Notes: generated from the letters alone by a model not told the origin. 49,711 nucleotides of DNA from Chara braunii (GCA_003427395.1 BFEA01000728.1:234420-284130), one strand, 5' to 3'. Positions 20,710-31,647 are shown, counted from the first letter of the stretch. Program-made: numbers and translations.

Positions 20710-21793
20710 TGAACTTGGTTGTTTGACAATTCGATTGCCACTCACACACAGACACACTCACACACGCCCATACATGCATGAGAGAAAGGGGAGGAAGAGC
20801 CAGAGTCCACCTGCACACAGACCAGAGATAAACAGCGGAATAGTAACCATGCACAGATGGGGAGGATACACACAGTGTTCTCTCTCTCTGATAAACTCCC
20901 AACAACCAATCACAGGATGACACTGCGAAGATCACAATTGGAAAGTAACCCAGATGATGACCCAACTCAACACAATTAACCCCAATTATCGTTCCAGAGT
21001 TCAACCCAGTATCTCGCCACTCAAGTACCACACACTCCACTCACTACTACACTCTCAGAGTCTAGCGCTGCATAGAAACAGCCTCCCAGAGGCCAGCGCC
21101 ATACACCCCGATGCAGATCATGAACAGGGAAGTAGTCTCCAGTGCCGATGAGTCACTCTGGCGATGAAGAAGGCAGCTATGGCTGCCTGGCTGCTACCGC
21201 AGCACTAGTACCCACATGTACTCTATGAAGAGCCTTCGGTAGTCCTGCCAACCGCAGATATCCCCTAGGGATAGATGCGCTGAGCACAGCCCCAGCTATG
21301 GCTGTCTCAGATGGACCGGCTATGGCTGCTTCACCCCGACTGATGTCTCAGGTGCCGCTGCGGACATTCAGCGCTGCAAAACTCCCTTGGCCACGAACGC
21401 TGTATTGCGAAAATGAATTGCCAAAAGTCCCTAACCGGTTTCCCCTCTAGACTTATAGATTCCTACTCTAGCCTAGACCTAGACCGGACTGACTGGACCT
21501 ACCGGTACCGCTGCTGTTTCGGCCTCTCGGCCTCTACCGGACCCGGCTATAGGCTATAGGACCGTATAGCAGTATAGGCCGCTTAGGGCCTGTCTGTCCT
21601 AGGGTAGCCTGGGCCTGCTATAGGCAGTTAGGGTAGCTGTAGGAACTCGGTTAGTACCAGGTCTGTATTTTTCAGAAATTACAGATCTGTCCCTCACGAA
21701 TTTCCACACAGGCGGATCTCTCGGTTAGTCCTCAGCCAAACAAAATTGCAAAACTAACCCTACAGGTTAGTATACAGCCTCGCAGTCAATCTC
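20710..21793 (-). repeat. 5' LTR of element B (outer end approximate)
   Basis: It is identical in my reading to 13428-14511. The homologous stretch stops at 21793 only because the partner runs into N. The true LTR may extend further right. Confidence 0.85.
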
Positions 21794-22651
21794 GGCAGCA
21801 GAAATCAGCAAGCCATTGCAGTGGTACGATTGCGCTCATCTGGCGCTTGTCTTCTGCCTTATGCGGTACATACATGCGGTCTGCTGGGCGAGTTTGTGGT
21901 GGCGACCCAGGAGGTGAGGGGATCGCCAGGAAGGCTACGTGAGGTGAAATGTGGTCTGGACAATGTGATGAGAACTATCTAATGTGCGATTGATGCAGGG
22001 GTGGAACGACGAGATAATGCTGGTTGTGCCGATGCAATGACTGGTCATCGCAATCGCCATTTGGTCATCTGGTGAGATTATCTCTATGGTTGGGGGCAGC
22101 TAATTGAGGTACGTTGCTCTTAACCTTATCTTCGCTCTCTAACACTTCTTATCATGAGGTTGTGTGTTCCTTCTTGAGAGTCCTCATCGTGAGGTGTCGA
22201 GTGCACTCAACCTTGAGAGTCGGCAATGTTCACGTGGAGCATCTGGGTAGAGATGGGCGAAGCTTTCTGAAGGNCCCNGGACGAAGCACTGGGTCACGGT
22301 CACCATGCCAACCCACAGGGAGTAGAGCACGCATGCCTTGCTGCTTGTCCTTTGTTCGGCTTGCTGCGCTGTTAGATGGGTACTACTGGGCAGGCCAACC
22401 CTACAGGAAAGACGAGCACCCAGCGTCTATAAATAAACACGGGAAGGGGATATCACTGTCTGTGATCGTCGTCCTGCTGCGACGTAAAATAATTCCTGAT
22501 GTCACTTGGGAGCAGACGTTAAAATGCCTCTGGATCAGCCAGTGTGGTAAGGCTCGGGGCACGCACAAGATAAATATACGTGCAAGGCTGGCCAGCTCAG
22601 TGGATACTCGGGGCACAGGGGTGGGCCGGATACACACACCTTTAGACACGT
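21794..22651. other. Flank between elements B and D; no gene recognised
   Basis: It contains CTTGAGAGTC twice (~22173 and ~22213) and two N positions near 22274. A frame at 22114-22698 crosses Ns and has no recognisable domain. It is not called. Confidence 0.35.
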
Positions 22652-22661
22652 TGTCGGAGCT

Positions 22662-22681
22662 GATACCCTTACAAGGGTATC
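22662..22681. repeat. Perfect palindrome at the edge of the duplicated block
   Basis: GATACCCTT-AC-AAGGGTATC has two 9-base arms and a two-base spacer. It lies ten bases inside the point where homology with the second copy begins. The second copy is at 44447-44466. Confidence 0.9.
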
Positions 22682-23844
22682 CGCTCATGATTTTGTAGTC
22701 GACACAACGTCGGCGCCAACAGACGGACTGGAGACGGCTAAAAACAGGAAATGAGGCAAATCCCTCAACTGCTATGGTCAAGAAAGTTTTGTCAGCGCAA
22801 GCGCCGAAACACGGCGCGCACAAACTAGAGTCAGTGGTTAATTTTTTTTCGAATGCTCGCCTGCCTTGTCATGGCGAACGCAGAGACGATAAAGATTAGT
22901 GGATTAAAAATTTGAATGACCGCGCGCGTCACTTTGACCCGCGCAAAGACTGGAGAAGGGGTTAGTAAAATTAAAAGTCTCCGACCACAAGGGNCGGAGG
23001 GNTGGAAGAAAAACAAGAAAGATCNCGCNGGATGNGGCGACCACAATCTAAAACNATTNAAGGATNAAACTGTAAGGCAAAAGTGAATTNGAACGAGNGA
23101 CGTGGCATCAGACCGGCCGGTATAGGAAAGTCGGCAGGTCGTGTTGCCGTAAGATATAAAGACGACTGAAAAATTAATATAACCTCGGCCATGCGGCCGG
23201 GGCAGTCAAAAGAAACACACTAACGACCATAATAGGTAACGGCAAACGGTACTCGTATGGCGTAAGCTCCAGCTTCGCCTCCCGTATGAAGAGAGGAAGT
23301 CGCCTCTCGAATGACGACTTCGTGTCCGCACGATTACCCAAGCCTCCGGTGCCTTCGTCCCTTTGAGGAAGATACCGTTACAAATTTTGATATCGTCCGC
23401 ACAGGGTCCAGACTCGAGGTACTTGATCCGACACCCACCTACCTAACGGTGTTGGACCTCTAGAAATGCCAACTTTCGTTTTCTTCTGCCTGACCTCGAG
23501 TACCNGACAAATCAACCTTTGCTTAGTGTGGTACCCTCCTACCTGCTACTTAAGCATTTTCCGGTGCTCTGAAGTGTCGCGGGTCTTTTTCCCCGCCACT
23601 TGAGTGTTTTCCCCGCTGCAACCCTCAATGTCACGATCATGGGCAAGTACCGGCCCTTCGGGCCGTCCGATCAGCTAAGTACCCTTGCGGGTCACAAACA
23701 CACTCAAGACCTACAAACACCTAGACGGGCACGTAGACCAGCAAAAGCGTACACACACACAGACTTAGAAGCGGGTTCAAACCACTAAGTGGACTGAGCC
23801 CCAACACTCTATATGTGTCTGGGCTGCTCTACTTTTATTTGAAG

Positions 23845-23925
23845 TAGGAGCTAGCTCAGTGGGTTTGGGTGTAGACTATCAAGCAATAGATTTGGGGATC
23901 GAGACCACCTGACCCGTGAAAAAGT
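23845..23925 (+). repeat. tRNA-like segment with pol III A and B boxes (SINE head candidate)
   Basis: TAGCTCAGTGGG (23852-23863) fits an A box, and GGATCGAGACC (23896-23906) fits a B box at the spacing found in tRNAs. A CTAT/ATAG stem sits between as an anticodon-like arm. Acceptor pairing is not convincing, so it is not a tRNA gene. On the opposite strand GGTTCGAGTCC (23980-23990) is a second B-box match. The copy is at 45630-45710. Confidence 0.4.
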
Positions 23926-24059
23926 TCCTTCTTTTTGTGAAGGAGCTCCACAACGCTTTCCTCTGAGCTCATTTGGTCGGGACTCGAACCCGTGACCTCG
24001 AGTTCGAGGTTTGTTACAGTAAGGGTCCAGGCGACAGTTGGCACGATTAGGGAGTTAAC

Positions 24060-24160
24060 AGTTCGATTTTGTTTTTTTTCGTTTCTTTTCCTTTACGTTT
24101 ATTTTTATTTTTGTTTTATTCCTTATTTCTTATTTTCTTATTTCCTTTCTTAGTGCCGTT
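24060..24160. repeat. T-rich low-complexity tract
   Basis: This is ~100 bases of mostly T with scattered C, A and G. The copy is at ~45845-45945. Confidence 0.85.
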
Positions 24161-24310
24161 TTTCTTCGCCTGTCCGGTAGCTGCGGCCCATAGACTTGCT
24201 TCGACGAATCTGCCACAGAATCCAGGGCAGATTCGTTGCAGCAAAGTATGTTCGATCTCGACTATGACATGAGTGATCCGGGCGGGTGTGACTAAGGCAG
24301 GGAGAACAGG

Positions 24311-24740
24311 GTGAGCGGACGGCGCGACCCCGACATCGAGAAGAAAGCAGGGAGAGCGGGAAGTAGCGCGAGGAAGGGAGAGAGCACGAGCGGAAGGGAA
24401 GACCGGAGGCGTGTGAGCGGGAAGAAGGAGGCGCTGAAAAGAAGAAGAAGAAGAAGAAGGAGAAAGAGAAGAAGAAGAAAACGAAGGAGAAAAGACAGGG
24501 GAGCTAAGGAGGGAGGTAGTGAGTATGGTCAAGAAGAAGACCGCGGACGTGAACGAGTGGATGAGCGAGAAGGAGACCAAGCAAAATAAGAAAGGAGAAA
24601 CACGCAAAGATAGCGCGGATTGCCAGAACGTGCGCACGGGTAAAAAAAGTGGGCGGGGACCAAAGTAGAACACAACAAAGGAGAAGAGAAGAAGAAGGAG
24701 AAGGAGAAGGGGGAGAGGAAGGAGAAGTACAAGAAGACGG
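24311..24740. repeat. GA-rich low-complexity tract
   Basis: It is purine-rich on the plus strand with GAAGAAGAAG runs. It makes long biased frames on both strands (Arg/Lys-rich plus, Leu/Ser-rich minus) that I treat as artefacts. The copy is at 46096-46525. Confidence 0.8.
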
Positions 24741-25300
24741 TTACCTAGCATTACAGCCAACGACGGCAATGAACCAGGCCTACATCTGATGCTTGCCGTA
24801 TCCGACGGTGGGGACTGGCCGGGTGTGCAAAACTCCCTTCGAAGATGCTGCGAGATTAGGCTTGGCACCCGCCCTGCTCGTGGAAATGCGCGTTTGTGCC
24901 GATCATCCTCCCGGCGGGTTGTGGCCTCGCGCTGCGCTATGTGGCCATGATGACGGGGGTGGTGACGAGGACAAGGGAAGAGACCAGGTAAGTCTCCTGT
25001 CTCGCCACATCGAATAAATCTACCGCTAATGCATGAGAACGTACACTAATACACGTGTGTGCATGTATACGTGCGGAGATGTGTGGGCATGTGTGGCGAA
25101 CCGAAAGAAACGAACGAAGATCCTACCCCGCGGGCATCCCGCTACTTCCATAGACAGGATAAGGGGAATCGATCCGATCTATGACTAGAGCACGGAAGCA
25201 CACACTACCACGCTCATTTGGGTACGTAAAACCATGCGTGTGTTTGTGTAAGAGAGGGGGAGAAAAGAGAGTAGAAACTAACCGCGTGAGTTGGGAATGT

Positions 25301-25331
25301 TTATATATATATATATATGTATATATATATA
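25301..25331. repeat. (TA)n microsatellite
   Basis: A TA tract directly upstream of the decayed hammerhead replaces the region where its stem III 5' strand should be. The copy is at 47086-47116. Confidence 0.95.
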
Positions 25332-25335
25332 GAGA

Positions 25336-25390
25336 GAGGGTTCAGCCTCCCAATGAGTCGGTGAAACTTCGACGAAAGAGTTTGTCACAG
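25336..25390 (+). ncRNA. Decayed hammerhead ribozyme relative
   Basis: It aligns with the intact hammerhead at 10585-10640. Stem I (GAGG/CCTC) and a four-pair stem II (GTCG/CGAC) with the loop GTGAAACTT remain, followed by GAAA. The core reads CCAATGA instead of CTGATGA, so U and the essential G are lost. The GTC cleavage site and the stem III 5' strand are missing, replaced by GA/TA repeats. It is expected to be inactive. The copy is at 47121-47175. Confidence 0.7.
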
Positions 25391-25450
25391 CCCCTCGTTT
25401 GTTGTCCTCTTCTCTCCCTCTGCCTACGGTTTACCGGGCAGTTCTGTTTG

Positions 25451-25488
25451 TGACGATATATATATATATATATATATATATATCGTCA
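25451..25488. repeat. 38-bp perfect palindrome around (TA)n
   Basis: TGACGA and TCGTCA flank a pure TA tract, making the whole segment self-complementary and cruciform-prone. The copy is at 47236-47273. Confidence 0.9.
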
Positions 25489-25569
25489 AATAGATATATA
25501 TATATGTGTGTGTGTGTAGGTGTATACGTATATTGGCAAACCAAACGGCCCTGCGAAATATGGAAAGGG

Positions 25570-25940
25570 GCAAATAATGGTTCTTTAGGATGCACGTGGC
25601 ATCTGTGTTGTGGAACGAGGTCGTGAGTGAGGCGAGAGACATGCCTGGTGCTCGAAGCNAACGGCATTGGCCAAGATCTNCTCGTNCTTCGGGAAGCTGT
25701 TGACNTCAGCTTCTTGCGTAATAGTATAGGCTAGCTAGGATCTGCCACAGGTAGTCTGGGCGCCGAGCGCCAGATAGGATATTAGCTATGACACTTTGGT
25801 GATGAAGATGACGGGACTNTTCCAGTATTGTCAATTATGAACTCTTGGTGTGTCCTTATTTGGTGAATCTCGTGATGCAATTCCGCTGCTGAATCGAGGT
25901 CACGACCATCTGATCTTGTGTATGTGATGTTGTTCTCACT
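25570..25940 (+). repeat. Repeat F, copy 2
   Basis: It carries the F landmarks GAGACATGCCTGGTGCT, ATAGTATAGGCTAGCTAGGATC, GTCTGGGCGCCGAGCGCC and TTATGAACTCTTGGTGTGT. A (TTA)n tract follows ~100 bp later. It contains four N. The duplicate is at 47355-47725. Confidence 0.75.
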
Positions 25941-26036
25941 ATGAATCACTTCCTTGCTTTTTACTTAAATTTTGATATCTTTTATTGTTGCTTTTATTAT
26001 TATTATTTGATTGGTATTATTGTTATTTTCGCTACT

Positions 26037-26037
26037 A

Positions 26038-26078
<41 letters not shown>

Positions 26079-26079
26079 T
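26037..26079. repeat. (TTA)n microsatellite
   Basis: About 14 TTA units. The copy is at 47822-47864. Confidence 0.95.
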
Positions 26080-27299
26080 TTACTTATAGACAGATCTACC
26101 TCCCGTCTTGCTGCACACATTTGAAAACAGACAGCGCAATAAACAGACAAGCAACCACTCAAAACTCAGAGATATGGCAACGCAGATACAAGTTCACTTC
26201 CAATGGGCTATGGAGAAATAACGCCCATACAACTCTCTGTTCGCATATAGTGGGTCGTCCTGGATATCCCACGCGCGCCCCTCTGAACGTTCATACATAC
26301 GCGCTGAACGACAACCACAGCTATGGCGGCTAGGGCCGCCACTATCCTATCACTATGGCTAAGTTCGTCTCTCTGCCCACTTCGTCCTCGGGCTCACTGC
26401 AGACCACCTCGCACAAGTCATTGCGGCAGCGCTTCCACATGACTCACGCGGGGACGAGTGAACGGACTGGGCGCTGCCTCTCNATTTATACTTCTGAAGC
26501 TCGTTGGTCTGGCCCCTTTTCCCCATGCACATAGTGCACACAGTCCCGTGCGGTACGTGCTTGACTGAACTAGGATNGACTGAGGCTGGGACAAACTNTT
26601 NTCATTGGAGTTTCACGGANACATCACACACANGAGCAGGAGAAGAGGGTTTGANAGAGAGAAAGAGACGACAGCGGAAGAGAGAGACANAAAAGNATAG
26701 AGAAGGAATAAGAAACTTACCATTGAACAGGGAACTGGTATTGGGGATGCTGAATTCCGCGCTGTTAACATTGGTGACGAGATCGCCGAAAACTGACGAA
26801 ATGCAGGAGGTTGAAGGGACTTCTGAGAAGTACATGTCGGGACCCCGCATCTCGGGACTCCGGTGAGGACTCCGTGTGGTCTCTAAGTCTGTGACTGCGT
26901 GTGTGCGTGAGCAAAAGAGAGAGAGAGAGAAGAAGGTGGGAAGAAGAGACAGATACAAGCAAACACATAGCGAAACAGAAAACAACAGACAGACGACTGC
27001 AACAGACAGAGAAGATACGGGCGACAACGGATACGGAAAACAGATTACAACAGACAAGTACAGACTACTACAAAGACGAGATGCGGATAGCAACAGACAA
27101 ACAGGCAGATGGTCATACATGCCGGTACGGGAGTAGACAGGCAAACAGACCGCAACATAAGGGGGCAGGCCTACAGAAACAGGCATACCGGGACAAACAG
27201 ACAGAGCCAAACGCGTACGTGGACCAAACATAGGCGGTGGACAGGGGGACAACTGGCGACCATAGCCGGGTTTGCCTGCCAGTAACTGGATAGGTCGCA

Positions 27300-27680
27300 T
27301 AGTGGTCCTTGGGGGCACATGGCATACTGTGTGTTGGAGGTTGAGGTTGTAAGTGATACGGTAGACATACCTGGTGCTTGAGGCAACAACATTGACCGAG
27401 ATCCGCTCATACTTCGGGGAGGCTGTTGACATCACCGTAGGCGTTGAAACTATAGGCTAGATGGGAACAACCACTTGTAGTCTGGGCGCGGAGTGCCAGA
27501 TAGGAGGTCAACATTAGTTCTTCGTTGATGATGATGAGACTATTCCAGCATTATCCTTTATGAGCTTATGCCGTATTTCTACTTGGGTGGAAACTCGTGT
27601 TGCAATTCTGCTTTTGGTTCGAGGTCTAAAGACTGTCTGGTTTCATATGTATGATGTTACTTGGTTTTTGGAATTCGCTA
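27300..27680 (+). repeat. Repeat F, copy 3 (diverged)
   Basis: It is aligned by AGACATACCTGGTGCTTGAGGC, ACTATAGGCTAGATGGGA, GTAGTCTGGGCGCGGAGTGCC with AGATAGGA, and TTCGCTATTTGC. The GGCGC hairpin is broken here. The duplicate is at 49085-49465. Confidence 0.65.
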
Positions 27681-28264
27681 TTTGCAGAAAAGAGAAAGGG
27701 GGAGAGAGAAGAGAAAGAGGGAGAAATAGATGAGCACCNACAAACCGNTGTAGCACAAAACACACAGACAGNGCTTTCNCACGGCTCAGAGGTTGAATGA
27801 GTGAAGGTTTGAACGCGGCCTCTTGATTCATACTTCGGATTGTCGAAGGTCTGCCCATGAATGTCGGGCATGGAGTGCACAATCTCACGTGATACTCGCT
27901 GACTTGACAAAGTGTGACCGGGAATGCGGACCACTGACTAGGACTGGGTAGGACTGCCCGTTTGACCACTTGCCTACAGACTGCGTCCTAGGACTCACGG
28001 CGGGTCAGACCCGCATCTTCCAAGAGACAGTGTGCATGACCCTTCAGTACTATAGCAACTACTATCCCTACCACTACCCATACCTCTAACCTACGAACTC
28101 ATGGTTCAAACTCACGCGGGTCGACGGACACTGTACGTGGGAGAGGGAGAGACCTAGGGATCAGGCCCTAGGAACTGCATTTGCTGTCATAAAAGGGGAA
28201 ACCATTTTAATTGTATCATTATCAGCATAATTAGAAAGAAAGAGAGGGGGGGAGAGAAAAAGAG

Positions 28265-28580
28265 ATAGGAATGAGGTTGATGATGTAAGGGCACGTACCT
28301 GGTCCTGGCAATGGTCTATAAGGGTCAACATCTTCATAAACTTCGGTTCCGCTTTGACGTTAAACTTAATGCATTAACAACTTGTAGGTCTAGAGTAGCT
28401 GCACGTCAGTAGTCTGAGCGTCGAACANCAAGTATGGAGATGGACTCTGAANACTTATGATGGTGACGACGATAGTATGCTCCCATTGATTAATCTAATG
28501 CGGTGATTTGATTCTCCGTTGGTGTAGTAGCGGGGAATTGCTGCTTTCCGGACAGTGTCAGACTTTCTGGCTTTCAATGT
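28265..28580 (+). repeat. Repeat F, copy 4 (strongly diverged)
   Basis: Only short blocks match: CGTACCTGGTCCTGG, GTAGTCTGAGCGTCGAAC and ATGATGGTGACGACGA, in the right order and spacing. A (TTA)n tract follows, as for copy 2. The duplicate is at 36316-36631. Confidence 0.4.
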
Positions 28581-28652
28581 GAGGTCGTAATCTGGGATCA
28601 GTCATTTCGCCTTTGCATACTTATTTTCTGATACTACTAGTAGAAGTATTGG

Positions 28653-28681
28653 TATTATTATTATTATTATTATTATTGTTA

Positions 28682-28739
<58 letters not shown>

Positions 28740-28750
28740 CATTATTATTT
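28653..28750. repeat. (TTA)n microsatellite
   Basis: About 30 units with TTG interruptions. The duplicate is at 36704-36801. A poly-Leu frame here is an artefact. Confidence 0.95.
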
Positions 28751-29471
28751 ATGATGGTTGTTGTTTCACTGTTAAAACATCATGAGATAAGCAGGGGTCA
28801 GGAAGGGGAAGAGTGTGGAGCGTTGGAGAGGAGAGAGACATTATCACTGCGTGGTGGTGNCTACCTCCTCCATCCTCCTCCATCCTCCTCCATTTTTTCC
28901 CCTGTTTGATCATCTCATGAACCAATCTCATCAATACTATAACTTGTCTAATGATATATTCCTATAAAGGTCCAGACGTCCCATTGCATGTATGATACGG
29001 GACCGATTACAGGGCGATTGCGGGAGCTCTACCGGAGTTCAGGAGGAACTCTGGAGGCAGGGAACCATAAGGTACGCGTCACCTATTCCTTTCCCATATA
29101 CCCTTACAGGTTATACCCTCCTATCGAACTGCATGAAGTAAATGGGTGATATGTTATTTGAGTTTTTCTTCAGGACCTAAGTATCAAAAGTAAAAGTATT
29201 ATATACTTGAATTGAGAATCTGTCTGAGGTGAGAAAAAAAAACCTAGGAAAGAACCAAGAAGGAATTTAGCCCGCTTGGTCTTGAGAAAACTAAGGCAGT
29301 ACGATGGAGGCCTCCGTTGGGGTCGTCACGCTGCCTGCATGGAATAACTAAAAGGGTACTCGCCGTGCGAACTACCCAGCCATCCACCTAACTAGATGAC
29401 TTTTGACATGCATACATCCGTGACGAGAAGATGCCGAGCGTCTTCTCTGTTGATTTACCAGCTAAATCCAA

Positions 29472-30075
29472 GACTAATCCGGTACTCCCGAGGAGTATAT
29501 GTCTTTAATCAAAGCATGACTAATCCGGTACTCCCGAGGAGTACATGTCTTTAATCAGAGCATGACTAATCCGGTACTCCCGAGGAGTACATGTCTTTAA
29601 TCAAAGCATGACTAATCCGGTACTCCCGAGGAGTACATGTCTTTAATCAAAGCATGACTAATCCGGGACTCCCGAGGAGTACATGTCTTTAATCAAAGCA
29701 TGACTAATCCGGTACTCCCGAGGAGTACATGTCTTTAATCAAAGCATGACTAATTCGGTACTCCCGAGGAGTACATGTCTTTAAGCAAAGCATGACTAAT
29801 TCGGTACTTCCGAGAAGTACACTTCTTCAAACTTTACAAAAGCCAGTTTGACCGGTACGTCCGTGAAGTACATCTATCAGTTTNACAAAAGTCATTTGAT
29901 CCGGTACTTCCGAGAAGTACACTCCTTCAAACTTAACAAAAGCCAGTTTGACCGGTACTTCCGTGAAGTACATCTTTTAGTTTAACAAGAGTCATTTGAT
30001 CCGGTACTCCCGTGGGGTACGCTTCTTCAGCTTAACAACGACCATTGATCCCGTGCTCCCGTGGGGCCACTCGAC
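29472..30075 (+). repeat. 46-bp minisatellite of covarying hairpins in the 3' region of element D
   Basis: Unit starts at 29472, 29518, 29564, 29610, 29656, 29702, 29748 and 29794 show an exact 46-bp period. About five more diverged units of similar size reach ~30075. Each unit holds a small inverted repeat: GTACTCC-CGA-GGAGTAC in the early units, GTACTTC-CGA-GAAGTAC or GTACTTC-CGT-GAAGTAC in later ones, and GTACTCC-CGT-GGGGTAC near 30003. The sixth pair changes from C-G to T-A on both sides, so pairing is kept. It ends ~400 bp before the polypurine tract. Tandem repeats in the 3' untranslated part are known in plant Tat/Ogre-type elements. The duplicate is at 37523-38126. Confidence 0.9.
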
Positions 30076-30470
30076 TACTCTTCTCGCTAACGGAATATTT
30101 GGGATTGATCAAGTAGTGGAAGATTCCCGGGTAAATCAGACTACTACTTGCGCATGTCAAGACAAGGAGAAGAGAAAAGGAAAAAAGGGAGTGCTCCATC
30201 GGGAGCGACCCCAAAGGTTCTTTAGAAAGAAACGTAGAAGAAAGCGAATGCCGCAGGGAAAAGGATTAGACGAAAAGGAGTTTCGCGTAGCCTTAGTTCA
30301 TTGGTAGGCTCCTAATGGAGAAACCACCGAACGACATGAGTAGATCTCAGTTAGACTACCGCGTAAGCACAAAAGGGTGTGCTTATCCACGAAAAAAAGA
30401 ATGTAAGTACTGAAAGTAAGGAAACGTGAATTTCCCTGAAACGACTTAGGACATAGGCAAGAAACTCCTT

Positions 30471-30487
30471 AAAATAAAAGGAGGAGG
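30471..30487 (+). other. Polypurine tract of element D
   Basis: AAAATAAAAGGAGGAGG ends exactly where the LTR begins with TGTGACAG. It is the plus-strand primer site. The second copy is at 38522-38538. Confidence 0.8.
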
Positions 30488-31645
30488 TGTGACAGACGGC
30501 TCAGGGTAAATAGAAGTTATGGGTTAGACTTTGGGATGTTGATCCCAGAGTTCACAAACCGGATCTAAGGGTTTGATCCTTAGATATCATTATGTGGGAA
30601 TCAAATGGGGATGTTGAATCATTATTGACCTGTGTGTGTGCAGGGCTTTGCTCCTTTGACAAACCGGATCTAAGGGTCTACTGCAATTGAAGGAGAAGTC
30701 CTACATAAAGGACTCAATTTTCTGTTACCACTCGATAACAAGTCGGTTGTTACCGATTCAACTTTTCTCCTTTGACTTGATACCCACCTCTAAAGTCAAA
30801 CCCTGTGGTCAGTAAAACTGTCACCTGTGGTCATTGCCTAAATGGTCCTAGTCACTCTCAAGGGTCCTTTGAAGAAATGTGAGGGGGATGGGCTTACGTC
30901 TCAGGAAAGACAAGGCTGTCATACATGGTTTGGGAAGTGAGGGACAAGGTCAATGGTTGATGGTTGACGCCGTTAGTGCATGGCATGTGAACTGTCTTTG
31001 CATTATTCTGTGCAGGTCTAATTTGTGCGTGATTTTTGGAATTGAACTGGACCTGGTATGTTGAAGAGTCTNGGACACACGGCACTTGTGAAAGTGGGAA
31101 GGGTTCTCGGCGGTAATACTTCTATATTCATTATATGTCCAATTTAACTTCCATATTATCCTGATGTTCAGTTAACTCCTAACTTGTTAAGAAAGATAGG
31201 ACGCTCTTTGGTAGAAAGACAGGTTGACTGATATTTGTCAAGACGAATAATACATTATGCAGTAGCGGAAATAGACAGCCTTTTAAATGTTCGACCTGAA
31301 TATCTAACGGGTCAGTTCTAGGCGTCTTACCGCGCGTACCCCGTTTTATGCTACAGCGATCGAGCAAACGCCCTCGGCCGACCTACCTCTACAAAGGCAT
31401 GTAAAAGCCTTTGCATGTGGGCCGGTAGCTCAGCAGGGATACGCCTACCTGAGAGTGGTGACAGCCCCTCGGGTAGAGGTAAGTTGTGTCTCGCGACGTC
31501 CCGACTTGTCGTGGGGCGTCGTGAGAGGTATAGCACGCGCGCACGGTCGGACTGGTGACCGGTTCTTTTTCAAGAAATAAATCCTGCGTGACACGACCGT
31601 GAGGTTCAGCGCTCCCAGCGGGGTGCGGGACCGCCGCGCGGGACA
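30488..31645 (+). repeat. LTR of element D, copy 1
   Basis: This 1158-bp segment begins TGTGACAGACGG directly after a polypurine tract and ends GGGACA two bases before a perfect tRNA-Asp PBS. That sets both boundaries without needing a partner. The copy at 38539-39696 is identical in my reading, including an N at 31072/39123. ACCGGATCTAAGGG occurs twice (~30558 and ~30663). The 3' third is GC-rich. An LTR bounded on its left by a polypurine tract and on its right by a PBS is shared by two element units. Confidence 0.85.
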
Positions 31646-31647
31646 GG

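Larger units (their letters stand above)
13428..21793 (-). mobile_element. Element B: Ty3/gypsy LTR retrotransposon, defective
   Basis: Read on the minus strand the order is 5' LTR (20710-21793+), PBS (20691-20702), ~1.34-kb leader, gag (19346-17707), protease, RT, RNase H, integrase (HHCC and DDE), GPY/F module, a 420-N gap and 3' LTR. This domain order defines Ty3/gypsy. Whether a chromodomain followed integrase is hidden by the gap. The LTRs look identical over ~1.08 kb, yet the coding region carries about eight lesions. The outer LTR end at ~21793 is uncertain because its counterpart is masked by N, so no target-site duplication can be called. Confidence 0.92.
22652..30487 (+). mobile_element. 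Element D, copy 1: 3' internal half (unit truncated on the left)
   Basis: 22652-27831 matches 44437-49616 at offset 21785, and 27832-30487 matches 35883-38538 at offset 8051. It ends with a polypurine tract and an LTR. No open frame with a known domain exists. The part upstream of 22652 is unlike the part upstream of 44437, so this copy starts at a break or insertion. A few substitutions separate the two copies, mostly in the first 300 bp (e.g. near 22734, 22788 and 22907). Confidence 0.75.

Noticed and set aside
24116-24868. 250-residue minus-strand frame, Leu/Ser-rich
   Set aside because: It is a shadow of the GA-rich tract with no domain. Its low complexity explains its length.
26602-27435. 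277-residue minus-strand frame
   Set aside because: It has repetitive Ser/Leu/Cys composition, crosses several N and overlaps repeat F. No motif was recognised.
29472-29840. Regular 46-bp repeats resembling a CRISPR array
   Set aside because: The whole unit is repeated with no variable spacers, and the context is an LTR element in eukaryotic DNA.
31419-31475. tRNA-like start GGGCCGGTAGCTCAGCAGGG in the element D LTR
   Set aside because: It fits an A box, but there is no anticodon arm and no B box at the right spacing. It lies within a defined LTR.
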